Assembly: GCA_019677205.1 (NCBI GenBank)
Contig: JAAMXY010000040.1
Coordinates: 124,001-188,000 of the forward strand
Source of the DNA: Pinguiococcus pyrenoidosus
Lineage: Eukaryota; Sar; Pinguiophyceae; Pinguiochrysidales; Pinguiochrysidaceae
Length of the DNA stretch: 64,000 nucleotides
Direction: 5' to 3'
The notes below the pieces were generated by a model, which made no database searches, was not told where the DNA came from, and worked only from the letters and a program-made list of their open reading frames with translations. Of the stretch, positions 1 through 10,171 are shown piece by piece. The stretch's first letter is position 1. Each line of letters begins with the position of its first letter. Made by a program: the position numbers and the translations under genes.

Positions 1-2129
1 CCAACAGCGAGTACTCCGACCACGGCGGCAAGACGGTCACCACGGGCGTCACCGATGACGGAGACTACCTCGATGACGCCGTGGACGAGGCCGGCGGCAT
101 TCCGATGACGCCCTCGGACTTGGATAGCCTCCGGACCGAAGAAGACCTCGCGAGGGAGGTCCGGGACCTGAAGATCCTGTGCTGCTCCGCCAACATCGGC
201 AACGCGCCGCCCGATGACCTGAACAAGTGGCTTCCGCCGCACGGCCACGGAGCGCACATCATCGCCGTCGGGGTGCAGGAGGCCACCTGGGGAGGCCGAG
301 GCAAGAAGAAGAAGGCGGCGCAGAAGGAGAAGGAGGAGCGCGACACGTTCGACGAAGACGAGGACGATGACGACTACGTGCCAGCCAGCGCGCCGCGGTT
401 CCAGCGCTTCGACAGTGCGGATCCGGACGTCGCGCTGAAGGCGGGCGAGGCCTCGGACGGTGCCACGCCCAACGCCTCGGACACCATCAGCACGCGGTTC
501 ATTGCCCACCTGAACGCGTGCAAGGCGGTGCAGACCACTCGCGTGCTCAGCGGGAAGGGGCCGGACTTCAACTGCACCGGCGTCGGGGCCAGGACCTTCA
601 CGACCTTCGACTACGCTCACGGGCACCCGTACGTGCTGCTGGCGACGAGGCGGGCAGGGCAGATGCGCCTCTACATCTTCGCGAGACCAGCTGTTGTCGA
701 GATGACCCGGGAAGTTGAGACTCATTCGGAGAACACCGGCATCGGCGGCGTCCTGGCCAACAAGGGCGGGCAGATGGTGAAGCTCCGCATCCGCGGCACG
801 ACGCTCTGCTTCGTGTCCTCCCACCTCGCCGCACACGAAGGTCCTGTCTACGCGAAGGCGCGCAACGCCAACGTGATGGAGATCCTCAACGGATGCCGCC
901 TGGGGCAGACCAGCTTGGACGCGACGAACCAGTTTACGCACGTGTTCTGGATGGGCGATCTGAACTACCGCGTCTCCTCGCAGATTAGCGAGAACGCTCG
1001 GGAGTACATCGAGAAGTTCGCGAACCAGAGCGTCTCCAGGATTCCGCTCGAGGGGATCTCCACGGACGCCGAGGACGACGACCCCGACGAGGAAGGGAAG
1101 ATAGATGAGCCCAAGGAGCTGGCCGCCACGGGCGCCGCGGCCAAGAAGGCGGCCAAGGCGGCCTTCCGGGAGTACGTCCTGGACCTCATAAACAGTGGCG
1201 ACTTCGAAACGCTGTACAGAATGGATGAGCTGCAGCAGTTCATCCGGAGCAACGTCATCTTCTGTGGCTTTGACACCCCGGTCCCCGATTTCAAGCCCAC
1301 CTTCAAGGTGAAGCGCGAGCAGGGCGTCTCGTATAACGAGAAGAGGATCCCGTCGTACACCGACCGGATACTGTACAAATCGCTCCCTGGGATGCAGAAG
1401 AATCTCAACCTGCAGTTTTTCAAGAGCCACGAGGAGTTTTCGAGCAGCGACCACAAGCCCATCTCCGCTCTCTTCAACGTCAGGACGATTCCCCCTTCTG
1501 CCATCCACAAGGCGAAGAAGCACGCCCCGAACATGGCCATCCTCGTGCTCCAGGGGTTGATGTGCCGGGACTTGCCGGAGATGGACCTGTCGGTGCTCGG
1601 GGGGCTGGCCGACCCGTACATCAAGTTCTACAGCAGCCCCCCGCAGCTGATCCGCATGCAGAGGAAGGGCGGCGCCAAGCAGAAGCGGCCGCGGACAGAG
1701 ACCAGACAACGCACGCTCTCGCCGAAGTGGGATGACGTTCGCCTCAAGTTGAACATGGACTACGGAGCGAGTTTGGAGGGCTGCCACCTCATGCTCCACG
1801 TCATGGACTACGACTTGTCGAATCCAGATGATCCGATCGGCACCGGCGTCCTGAACCTGAGTGAAGTGGCAGACACTTACGAAGAGGGCTTAGAGTTCGA
1901 CATCCCGATCCACCTGAATGGCGAGTTCCGGGGGAGCGTCTGTGGCCGCGCGCATCTCACCTGTCGAAACATCGAGGCGGGCTTGCCGGTGAACGCCGTG
2001 CAGCGGCGCGTGAGCCACATGCCGACGGTGAAGAGTCTGATGAATAGGTCCCAAGCAGAGCAGCTCATACATGAGGATAGCGCGTATCAGGTGCACCGGG
2101 GCGAGAACGGAAAGTGTATTATCACGTGA
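1..2129 (+). CDS. Inositol polyphosphate 5-phosphatase with C-terminal C2 domain (5' partial)
   Basis: The reading frame is open from base 3 of the window, so the N-terminus lies outside; 708 residues are visible. The hallmark 5-phosphatase motifs are all present: FWMGDLNYR near nt 943-971, RIPSYTDRILY near nt 1345 and SSDHKP near nt 1443, which supply the metal- and substrate-binding residues of the endonuclease/phosphatase fold. The enzyme should remove the 5-phosphate from PI(4,5)P2, PI(3,4,5)P3 or soluble inositol phosphates at cytosolic membrane faces. A C2-like domain follows (about nt 1530-1900) with LADPYIKFY and LSPKWDD, typical of a membrane-binding C2. Two acidic or basic inserts (nt 300-375, 1065-1150) interrupt the catalytic domain. 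No introns are visible. The family call is secure; the exact substrate is not. Confidence 0.93.
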   Translation, partial: NSEYSDHGGKTVTTGVTDDGDYLDDAVDEAGGIPMTPSDLDSLRTEEDLAREVRDLKILCCSANIGNAPPDDLNKWLPPHGHGAHIIAVGVQEATWGGRGKKKKAAQKEKEERDTFDEDEDDDDYVPASAPRFQRFDSADPDVALKAGEASDGATPNASDTISTRFIAHLNACKAVQTTRVLSGKGPDFNCTGVGARTFTTFDYAHGHPYVLLATRRAGQMRLYIFARPAVVEMTREVETHSENTGIGGVLANKGGQMVKLRIRGTTLCFVSSHLAAHEGPVYAKARNANVMEILNGCRLGQTSLDATNQFTHVFWMGDLNYRVSSQISENAREYIEKFANQSVSRIPLEGISTDAEDDDPDEEGKIDEPKELAATGAAAKKAAKAAFREYVLDLINSGDFETLYRMDELQQFIRSNVIFCGFDTPVPDFKPTFKVKREQGVSYNEKRIPSYTDRILYKSLPGMQKNLNLQFFKSHEEFSSSDHKPISALFNVRTIPPSAIHKAKKHAPNMAILVLQGLMCRDLPEMDLSVLGGLADPYIKFYSSPPQLIRMQRKGGAKQKRPRTETRQRTLSPKWDDVRLKLNMDYGASLEGCHLMLHVMDYDLSNPDDPIGTGVLNLSEVADTYEEGLEFDIPIHLNGEFRGSVCGRAHLTCRNIEAGLPVNAVQRRVSHMPTVKSLMNRSQAEQLIHEDSAYQVHRGENGKCIIT

Positions 2130-2932
2130 GCGTGTTTGGGACGATGGGAAAGATAGGAATAGGGCCGCTACCACAGGAGGCATTCGCTTGTGTACAGCAC
2201 CAAACAAATGATAGGCCTGACCTTTGACAAGACTGCAGCCAGTGTCCGAGGGGCTCGAGAGGATGAATGATGCCGATCCCGAGTCTCTGTGATCGAGCTT
2301 CCTCCGAAGAACTTCTGATGTCCAGTGGCGGTAGACATGTCCAAGTACTGAATGCCCGTTCGTTCTGCTTGCGCGCGGCAGTCCCCTTGAAACACCCATC
2401 CGGCGTGGGCCGTGCTGCGTGGTGTGCTGCGTGGTGTGCTGCGCGATGTGCTGCGTGCGTCCCTGCGCGATGTGCTGCGTGGTGTGCTGCGCGATGTGCT
2501 GCGTGCGTCCCAGGGAAGCCCCTCGTCCTTCGTGACTTGGCCACCCGAGACGACGATCTCCAAAGAAAATGCATGGGTTATGCGAATGACACGCAGGTGC
2601 CTTCTTTTTGTGCATCTCGATCTCCTCATGCACAGGAACAAGTCGTCACTACACGTGTCCGCGCGCGATCCAAGGAACTGCCAAGGACCGCCGGATGCCC
2701 ACTGCTTGCCGTGCTTGGGCAGAACATTCGTGAGGTCGATACTTCATTCAAACATACGCTTCCTAGATGTTTCTCGATTCTCGGCTGTTGTCATTGATTC
2801 GCTCTCGTCTTCTCCCTGTCAACACAGTTGCAGAGAATTAACCAGTGGACAGGGGCTGGACAGGGAAAACGTCCAAAAGCGGGATGGCTCGGACTTGGGT
2901 GGCCATCTCCTTTCACATGGGGAAAACGCGAT
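2130..2932. other. Intergenic, convergent genes
   Basis: This lies between the 5-phosphatase (+) and the RRM-like gene (-), which converge. It holds the GC-rich tandem repeat at 2412-2511. The open frames over the repeat are low-complexity artefacts. I see no other gene. Confidence 0.6.
2412..2511. repeat. 10-bp-periodic tandem repeat
   Basis: About ten copies of a decamer of the form GTGCTGCGTG/GCGATGTGCT occur in tandem, with a higher-order duplication of about 48 bp. It sits about 280 bp downstream of the 5-phosphatase stop codon. It shares the core GCGATGTGC with the repeat at 15595-15712. Confidence 0.85.
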
Positions 2933-5280
2933 CTACATTCTATCAGGCTCAATGACCCCCTCGCGCCCATCCGAGGCGCGCCAGACGTTGTCTTTGTCGT
3001 TGACGACCACACCGCGGCAGAGCAGGAACTCTTTCAGCTTGTCGGCATCCCTGAAGTTCCTGGCGCGGCGCTGCTCGAGGCGCTGAGACACGATGTCGAC
3101 GATCTCCTCCGTCTCCAGCTCGCAGGGGCCCGGTGCAGGTGGGATGTTGACGTCGATCGTGCCAGTCCTGCCGTCGCAAGCGAACCACTTGTTGTGCGGC
3201 GAGTCGTAGACTTCCACTCCGTACTCGCGAAGCTCGTAGAGGATCTCGTCGGCGCGCTGGAAGCGCCGTGCGCGGCGTGCATGGATTCTCTTCGTGATCA
3301 GTTCCTCGATCTGCGTGGTCAGGAGCTCGCACGGACGCGAAGGAACCTGCTGCATGGCCGGAGGGCCGCGGAGAAGATGCGGAGGCTGTGCGGGAAACCG
3401 CGAGAAGTGAACCCCCTCGCTTCGGAACTGACCGAGATTGGCCGTCGGGTTCGTCGTCATGATGGATGGTGCAGATCGCCGCTTGTCCATTCGCGGGTAG
3501 CCGCGCTGCCCGCCGCGCGGATTCGGGTATGCTGCCCCCTGTGCTGGGTTCACCGCCCGCTTCGGGTTCACCTGCATGCCAGCCCCTTGCTGCGCGCTCT
3601 GCAACGGACTGAAACGGTGCTCGGGGCGCCCGGCCAGCAGCACGTCGTCCTTGGATTCCAGAGTAGCCGAGCTCTGCCTCAGGGTGTCAGCTGCGCGATG
3701 ATCATATGGTGGATAACGTCCCGCGTCCAGAAGTTCCTGCGCGTGATAATCGGACGAAGCTGTCGGTGAAACCGAGGCGGTCGGCTTGGGAACGAACGGT
3801 CTGCTCACGTCGCGCGTCACCGGTGGCGGACGAGAGATGTGGACGTCTGCGTTCCTGAACATCCTCCGCCCCATGCTTGCTTCCTGTAGGAGCTGCTCGC
3901 AGATCAGGTTGCCGGTGTTGTCCGGCGCGTACTCGATGTCGGCTTCCCACGTGTCCTCGGTCGTTCGCGGATGGATGAACGCGTTGATCGGGCCGAAGTT
4001 CTTGAGCAGGTCCGCGAATTCCTGCTCCGTGATGGTCGAGACCTGGCGCCCGGAGAGCGTGACCCGCAGCGAGTTGATGGTTGGGATCGCGATGACAGAT
4101 GCGGCCATCTTCAGCGTTCTATGCGACCCCTCGCTTTGCGGCGTTGGCGACCCGGTCCGACCCTGCTTCCCGTACAGATTCGCATGATCTATGTGCGTCT
4201 CGACCGAGGCACTATCCGGAAAGGTGCTCGCGTGGCTCACACGACCTGTGGAATACCTGCGGCGATAGCTCCCCATGCTCTCCCGGCCGTCTCGGCCGAA
4301 GACCGGCGACGTGAGCCCGGATATGTGAGATGCGCCGTCGAAGGAGCCACGCTCCTCGTAGCCATACTCCGAGTGCGCCTCCGGCGATCTATGCGAGTAC
4401 ATGAACTGAGAGTGCCGCGCACTCTCTGCGTATCTTTCGTCATCGGACATGAAGGTTGCCTGCGCCGAGTCGTCGTCGGCGAACATCGAGCGCCTGCGAG
4501 GGTCCAGCAGCTGGCGCGCACGATACATATCAATCATGCGAGGCTGCTCTTCCAGAGAGAAGGACGCCGGAGACATGTGAGCCGGACGCACAGACCTTTG
4601 GTCCGACGACGCACTGTCCTGAAACTCAGTTCCCCCATCCACTGAAGAAGCCGAATTGTAAGACGCCCTCTGCGTCGGATCAAAGAGAGAGAAGTCGTCT
4701 GCGCTCGACTTCGCTTTCTGCGCCATGCCAGACGACGAGTCCCGCGACAGCGGAGACAGCAGCTCTGCCGACTTGGAACCCTCGCTCAGCTGCAAGCTCG
4801 GCAGATTTAACTGAAGGCGCTCGAACTGAGTGGAGAGATCCTGCGCGTGGTGCACGCCCCGCGTGTCCGCACTGTACGCCGCGGTCGATGCGGTGCCACC
4901 GGACGACAGACTAATCTGGGACACGCGGTGCGGCTTTGCATGCGCACCGTCGCCGGACGCAGCATCATCATGTTCTGAGGATTCGCAAACATCAGTGTCC
5001 ATGTGCGCGCAGTTGTGTGAACGCACACATGTGGGCAGGAGCACCGGCTTCGGTCCTCACCTTGATCGGCGCCAATCCGCCCGAAGAGTCGCCTGGGCGA
5101 GTTCCGCTCCGGAAGCTGGTCGGCTTGTCCGTGGGATTTCCCAGGATACGCGCGCAGGTTCTGACTTCCGGACGCAGCACTTTGCTCAAACGCCACATCC
5201 CGACCGTTGCGCCCCGCAGCTTGCGCGGAAGTCTTCTTGTCTCTGTCCTTGCCAGTCGCCGGAGAGTTGTTGCGGCGCAT
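2933..5280 (-). CDS. RRM-like protein with two CysRS C-terminal-like helical repeats
   Basis: Two exons, 5280..5061 and 4974..2933, give 753 aa. The 86-nt intron has a GTGAGG donor and CCTCAG acceptor and keeps phase. An in-frame TGA lies three codons before the ATG, fixing the start. The first half is serine-rich and disordered. An RRM-like fold occupies roughly residues 380-460 (VTLSGRQVST...GPINAFIHP...YAPDNTGNLICEQLL). The C-terminus carries two tandem units of about 65 residues (near 622-690 and 691-753) with RRARRFQRADEILYELREYG and RRARNFRDADKLKEFL, each ending in W..xDGR. This pattern resembles the C-terminal tRNA-anticodon-contacting helix of cysteinyl-tRNA synthetase and recurs in chromist proteins. 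A role in RNA binding is inferred; no pathway can be assigned. Confidence 0.8.
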
Positions 5281-6701
5281 GGTGCCTCAGATCTATTCCC
5301 TCACGACGCGCCAGGCCAGTGCGCAGACTGAGCACCTGCCCAAGACGCGAAGCACGGCACGCCGCCGTACAACTCGCTGAGCGCCAAGAGCTTCCGAGAG
5401 CGAGTGCCCCCAGACGACGCAACGGTACGCGCGACGTTCAGAAAGGGGTCAGAATCCTGAGCGGCGTCCGCGGCGGCGATTGCGACCGGGAAAGGTCTCT
5501 TTGGATGGGGCTGCAAGCTTCAGACCAGTCCGGTGTCTAGAGCATTTGAGGTTCGAAGTTGCGCTCTTCGGCTGAACTCTGCTGGGACGGTCACCACGAG
5601 GAACACACCATCCACGACCCTCGTCTCTGTCTTTGCGTGGGCGTCGAACTGCGCCACTGCGCGCACGGGATGTTCAAGACCACGCGAGTTCAGCCAACAC
5701 TGCAGAGGGCGGTCTGAGGATTGACCTTGGTCAAATGGTCGCTTCTGCGAAGCTATGGGACGGCGACAACAAGAAACGATCAAGGACAGCCCGCGCGACT
5801 TAGGTGCGCTTTAGAGTTTCCATCGATATGTTTTTGGAAGTTTAATTTCGATTGACGAGTCACTGTCGGCGAAGAACGTCGACGACCTTGTTACTGAGAC
5901 ATAATTTGGCCGCTGGGCGCTTTTGATTGGATTGCGTGGATATCGAATATTTTCGTGGATGCGCAGATGCCGAAATAAGCATTCCGCACGCCCCAACGTG
6001 TCCAAACGGCATCTGCGCAATGGTTCTTATTGACCGTCTGCGTCAGCCCAATAACGCCGCGGACCACTGCACCGAACCACAAGAACACCGGTGCAGGCAA
6101 ATGAGACGTGCCCGGACGCGGAAGGCCACCGAGCATTGGCCGATGCCAGATTCGGGTGGCAGTTGGTGGCGCGCAGCGAAGGCTCGGTTGGGTGGGCTCG
6201 GTAAAGCACAGGCGGCCGGTGGATTGGGGTGTTGCGCGGGATGTGGTACGAACCAGGCATTCCTTCGGAAGACTGTCAGACCGTCGCGCGCCGCCTCGCC
6301 GGACGCGCGATGGCCGCGGCTGCGGAGCTTGAGGTGGGGAGGTGGGCAGGTGGGCAGGTGGGGATTCGAGGTGGATTCCGAAAACGCAAGGCGCGCTGCG
6401 GCGTGGCGTGGCGGCGGCGTGGAAAGGACGGCGCCAAGGAGCTGCGCGCGCGGCTCCTTTCATTGCTTCTGCATGAACGCGAAGCGTCTTCGATGCGTCA
6501 CGCTGACGCCTTGTCAGCGCACGGAAGCGCGAGCCTACGTCAGACTCTTCCAAACTCTTCCACAACCCGATTCTCTTTCCCCTTTCTCCAGCTCTTCCCC
6601 TCCTCCATCGTCACCCTTCCCAAGACAAGACCAACGATGGAAGCTCAGTTCTTGCAGGGAACCTCAGTTCTTGCAGGGAAGCTCAGTTCTTGCAGGGAAG
6701 C
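5281..6701. other. Intergenic region
   Basis: No convincing gene. Open frames here lack family similarity. It contains a G-rich run of GGTGGGCA units near 6332-6362 and the 19-bp tandem repeat at 6641-6715. The 5' part must hold the promoter of the RRM-like gene. Confidence 0.5.
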
Positions 6702-6715
6702 TCAGTTCTTGCAGG
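6641..6715. repeat. 19-bp tandem repeat, about 3.8 copies
   Basis: The unit CTCAGTTCTTGCAGGGAAG occurs nearly perfectly in tandem. It overlaps the end of the weak ORF 6702-7502, wh ose last residues it would encode. Confidence 0.9.
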
Positions 6716-7502
6716 CCCTCGGCCGACTTTCTCGACACCCTTTTCTTGCCTCCTCCCACGTCAGAAACAGCCCCTGCTTGGGCTGCTCGACACCCCGGAT
6801 ACAGAAGCACGGCATCAGCAGCAGCGCACATCCCCCCTGGTCGACGGAGCGGCTGTCCGGCTTGTTGACGAACCTGTAGGTCTTCCTCCACGGCCTGCCG
6901 GACCCTTTCGAGCGAGGCTTTATCATCTCCACGAGGCCTCGATCGAAGGCGGTCTCGATCGACAAAGGCGTCGTCAACTCCGGCATCGTCAGGACGACCT
7001 CCGGATCTAGGAAGGCCGCCAGGATCACAGGAAGCAACTGGAGCAACAGTGGTGCGCACAGCTTGTCCTTCAGCCCCTTCCTAGCTTCCTGCGCGATACC
7101 CTCAAACTCCTGCTGGGACCGGCCAGCGACGCCCTCTGTCTGCTGAAAGCCACGCCGAGCGACCTCCTCCAGCCTTTCCCACTCACACGCACCCTCCGGC
7201 AGGAGGTACCGGACGACACACGAATAGAACGGCCGGATCGCGAAGTCGATGATCTTCCGCCGCCAGCTGTGGTCCCGACCAGCGGCTTCGCTCTGCTCCG
7301 CAACGCCGCCTTGAGCGCTGGAACAACGCTTCTGTCCGTAGAATCCGGACAGATCGGTGTATAAACCCTCCACGTAAAACTTGATCACATGCACAAACGA
7401 CAGAGTTGAGAAGGCCAACTCGCATGCGTTTGGAGGGTCGAGACTGTGGGTGGCATGGCTGAGAAATCGCGTCTTCTTGTTTCTCCACAGACCCGACAGC
7501 AA
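6702..7502 (-). CDS. Unrecognised ORF, possible exon(s) of an unknown protein
   Basis: A 266-codon open frame with no ATG in its first half (the first in-frame ATG falls near the MPELTTPLS segment). It must therefore be a set of exons or not a gene as drawn. The composition is protein-like: a segment rich in E, R and Q (ERLEEVARRGFQQTEG) followed by a hydrophobic stretch (LLLQLLPVILAAFLDPEV) and then a well-structured part (IETAFDRGLVEMIKP). The tail is encoded by the 19-bp repeat, arguing that the true stop or last exon lies elsewhere. It follows the hydrolase gene on the same strand by 12 bp; a shared transcript cannot be excluded. I do not recognise a family. Confidence 0.3.
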   Translation of the reverse strand: MLSGLWRNKKTRFLSHATHSLDPPNACELAFSTLSFVHVIKFYVEGLYTDLSGFYGQKRCSSAQGGVAEQSEAAGRDHSWRRKIIDFAIRPFYSCVVRYLLPEGACEWERLEEVARRGFQQTEGVAGRSQQEFEGIAQEARKGLKDKLCAPLLLQLLPVILAAFLDPEVVLTMPELTTPLSIETAFDRGLVEMIKPRSKGSGRPWRKTYRFVNKPDSRSVDQGGCALLLMPCFCIRGVEQPKQGLFLTWEEARKGCRESRPRACKN

Positions 7503-7514
7503 AGGAGTTGGTCT

Positions 7515-9326
7515 TCATTTACAATGTCCTGCTGCTCTTTGCTTTGCTTTGCTTTGAAGCGCAGCAGGCGAGCTTGCCTCCTTGTCCTTCGCCCTGCTAA
7601 CCACAAACCTCCACAGTCTTCCAATCACGGCCGAGGAGTGCGTCTCCATCAGAAACCTTCCAGCACCTCGGACTATGTCCGCTTCAACCTGCTGGCTGCC
7701 TGGGAAGACCCTTTTCACGAAGCTGTGAGCCTCGTCGCTGCTCTGCACGTCAAGGAGCAAATCCTGGTCCCCAAACAGGGCTAAGATGGGCTTCTTGAAA
7801 TGGCAGCGTTGCCACATCTGTGCGCGGCAAAGCTGCGTGGCCATCCTCCCTCCCTCCTCTCCCTGGCAGTAGATGCTCTCCTGCCACTTCTTCAGCATCG
7901 CCCGGTGTGCCACTGCGGGGAAGGGCATGTCGAAAGGATCTTCGGTACGCCTCGGCCACTTCTCCGCGCCTCGCTTGGCGTCAGCGTGGCCTGCGGGCCC
8001 GGGTGCCCGTCGTCCCCCGCTTTCTAAGGCGCTGCTACTACTACCCAAATGCCCGGTCTCTCTCTTGTCCTCTTCGGCCGGCTTCAGCTTCTGCTTCAGC
8101 TTCTGCGGGCTCCATATTCGCATGGATTCCGAGGGCCTCCCGACCCCGTAGACCCTCAAGTAGCCGTCCCAGAAATGCAAGGCTTCCCTCTCCATGCAGC
8201 TGAAGCGTTTGGACGTTTCCGTGGGCGCCCTGCTCTCGCAGCCGTGGCAGCTGACGCGCAGGCTGCTCCTGAGATCCGCATGCAGCAGCACGAGCGAGTC
8301 GATCTTGTCGTACAGGGTGGGAATGCAGCACTGCCCGATGACGCTGCTGTGGTCGTGCATCACCAGGACGATGTTGGAGAGCTTCAGTTGCTCCACAAAC
8401 TCGTACAAGAGATCCATCTGTCGCAGCGGCGAGCAGATTCGCTCGTTCGAGGGCTTGTCGCTCATTCCGAAGCCGAGAAAGTCCAGCAAGACTACCCGAA
8501 ACTTCAACGCAGGCGGAGCCGCCTTCGAAGGGGGAGAAGCACGCGGCTTTGGTCCGGGCGCGCCTCCGGCAGCCTTCCCTACGCGTCGGTGCTCGCCCAC
8601 CAGAGGCTCCGAGTGCCTTCTCTGCCTGTAGAGGGTCGTCCAGAGAGACGTGGGGCTCGCCGGTCGACTCTGCAGCTGGCCGCGCTTGTCGGTCTCCTCG
8701 TCTTTCTCTATGTCGTCAGCCGCGAAGACCTCTGCCAGATGCCGGTACATGTACGACCAGCCGAAGACGCCATGGAGACACAGCAGCGTCAGCTTTGCGT
8801 CCACGGGCCCGCGGTCCACGTAAGAGACGGTGAAGCCGTCGGAGGTGATGAAGTTGTGGCGGCCCAGTCCCACGCGCGGGAGACTCCGGAACGCCTGGAT
8901 GGGCGTGCTCAGGACCTCCGTCTCCAGCTTCTCGTTGTGCAGCATGGGCTTGGGCAGCGACTTGGAGGCCGCTTGACAGCAGGCGGTGGCGTTGAGCGCG
9001 ACACTCCACAGACAGAAGATCACCCAGTCGGCAAGATACGCCAAGCGGCCGAGGACGCCGAGCTCTCCCCTCTTCTTGCGATTGCGCATGTGCACGAGCG
9101 CCTGGAGGGTCTCTCGGATCTGCTCGTCGCTGGGAAGCCACAGGCGCGCCACCAGCACGCCGGACGCGATGGTATCCAACGGCGTCCCGAGAAATACGCA
9201 CAGCATGAAAAGGCCCGCGAGGCCGAAGCGCCACGGACGCCGCAGCAAGCGCGGTGGAACCAGCATCAGCAGCGCCACGCTCAGCGCGGCGGCCGGGGAG
9301 GCTTGGACCAGCGACAGGAGGGCCAT
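7515..9326 (-). CDS. Membrane-anchored alpha/beta hydrolase, haloalkane-dehalogenase-like, catalytic His replaced
   Basis: I start at the ATG at 9326 (603 aa); the frame is open to 9515 but the upstream part looks like leader. The N-terminus has two or three hydrophobic segments (around residues 5-25, 33-60 and 95-115), then the hydrolase fold: oxyanion HGVFGWSY, strand VVLLDFLGFGMSDKP, nucleophile region IVLVMHDHSSVIG where D sits at the haloalkane dehalogenase nucleophile position, and FGDQDLLLDV. Two long proline/charged inserts interrupt the fold. At the position where the family has the catalytic histidine (AGHFL) this protein has AGRFL, encoded AGG. If that alignment is right, the enzyme is inactive or uses another base. 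Membrane location is inferred from the hydrophobic segments. Confidence 0.75.
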   Translation of the reverse strand: MALLSLVQASPAAALSVALLMLVPPRLLRRPWRFGLAGLFMLCVFLGTPLDTIASGVLVARLWLPSDEQIRETLQALVHMRNRKKRGELGVLGRLAYLADWVIFCLWSVALNATACCQAASKSLPKPMLHNEKLETEVLSTPIQAFRSLPRVGLGRHNFITSDGFTVSYVDRGPVDAKLTLLCLHGVFGWSYMYRHLAEVFAADDIEKDEETDKRGQLQSRPASPTSLWTTLYRQRRHSEPLVGEHRRVGKAAGGAPGPKPRASPPSKAAPPALKFRVVLLDFLGFGMSDKPSNERICSPLRQMDLLYEFVEQLKLSNIVLVMHDHSSVIGQCCIPTLYDKIDSLVLLHADLRSSLRVSCHGCESRAPTETSKRFSCMEREALHFWDGYLRVYGVGRPSESMRIWSPQKLKQKLKPAEEDKRETGHLGSSSSALESGGRRAPGPAGHADAKRGAEKWPRRTEDPFDMPFPAVAHRAMLKKWQESIYCQGEEGGRMATQLCRAQMWQRCHFKKPILALFGDQDLLLDVQSSDEAHSFVKRVFPGSQQVEADIVRGAGRFLMETHSSAVIGRLWRFVVSRAKDKEASSPAALQSKAKQRAAGHCK

Positions 9327-9670
9327 GTCGTGATATCCTTTGCGGCGCAATTCCGCCCTTTTTTTTGGCGCCAAAGCACAACACAAACACACGAGCACTG
9401 TAGAGCGGCGGACAGCTTCTTGCTTCTTGTTCCCACGTACTTCAAGGGAAATGGCGGCAGAACTTGCTCCAGGAGGAAGATCGGGATTGGTGGCCGGAGA
9501 TGCCCGTTTCCCCAAGACGCAAGTTTGCTTGGCGTTTCAGTTAGGGGAAATAGCTGGTTCAAACTGGCAGCGGACCAATGAAGTTTCAGCTTCAGCTTCG
9601 GTGACATTGAAACCTCGAGGGCCTGTGAAAAGCACTGGATATATACCGTACTTTCTCCGGAGAGACGTAT
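9327..9670. other. Intergenic, upstream of hydrolase and tRNA-Trp
   Basis: No gene seen. A TATA-like GGATATATACC at about 9638-9648 lies 25-30 bp before the tRNA. Confidence 0.4.
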
Positions 9671-9742
9671 GATCCAGTGGCGCAATGGTAGCGCGTGAGA
9701 TTCCAGTCCTCAAGGTTGCGTGTTCGATTCACGTCTGGGTCA
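9671..9742 (+). tRNA. tRNA-Trp (CCA)
   Basis: A complete cloverleaf without intron. Acceptor arm GATCCAG pairs with CTGGGTC (one T-G pair). The D arm is GCGC/GCGC with loop AATGGTA. The anticodon loop TTCCAGT gives anticodon CCA. The T arm is GCGTG/CACGT around TTCGATT, and the discriminator is A. The fifth anticodon-stem pair is an A-C mismatch. Internal A and B boxes are intact. A Pol III termination T-run follows within 10 bases. Confidence 0.95.
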
Positions 9743-9748
9743 CAGCTC

Positions 9749-9765
9749 TTTTGTTTTTTTTTTTT
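9749..9765 (+). terminator. RNA polymerase III terminator of tRNA-Trp
   Basis: TTTT at 9749-9752 followed after one G by a run of twelve T, directly 3' of the tRNA. Confidence 0.85.
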
Positions 9766-10171
9766 CTTTTGGTCTTTTCTTCTCTTCTCTTCATCATTTA
9801 CTTGCGGGGTTGAACTGTGGGTGTAACTTCACGGTTGTGGTACACCAATTTGTAGAGTAATTACTACCTCTTCTTGATTATAATAGTTATATACCTCATT
9901 AAAAAAATTACATTGTTCGATGCAGATGAATGAGTATGACATGAAACACTTGTGTGCGCGGTGAGAGTGGTGAGAGAACTATGGACGGTAGGAGAAGACA
10001 AATCACCACCCTATCTGTACGGGGGGGGAAACGCCTCCCGATTCTTCGGCCTCTCTCTTCTTCGCGCCGCAGACGCATTCTCCTCCAAGCTTCTGATCGA
10101 TCGTCGCCGCAGCCTCTCTCCCCAAGCTTACATCGTGCTGCTTCGCGCAAAGGAGCAGCGTGTCCAGCGTC
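9766..10171. other. Intergenic, VPS45 promoter region
   Basis: An AT-rich stretch (about 9850-9915) in otherwise GC-rich DNA, then a G9 homopolymer at 10021. No gene. Confidence 0.45.

Noticed and set aside
2168-2797. Overlapping frames on both strands across the 2412-2511 repeat, encoding AARCAA- or TPRSTPRS-like strings
   Set aside because: A GC-rich repeat with a period not divisible by three leaves all frames open; no family similarity or flanking signals.
5891-6868. Long open frames on both strands in 5.9-6.9 kb
   Set aside because: They overlap each other, have no similarity and end in tandem repeats; GC-rich chance frames.
8049-9581. 510-codon plus-strand frame antisense to the hydrolase
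   Set aside because: Shadow of a GC-rich gene: composition is that of a reversed frame (A, R, Q, H, V rich) with no domain.
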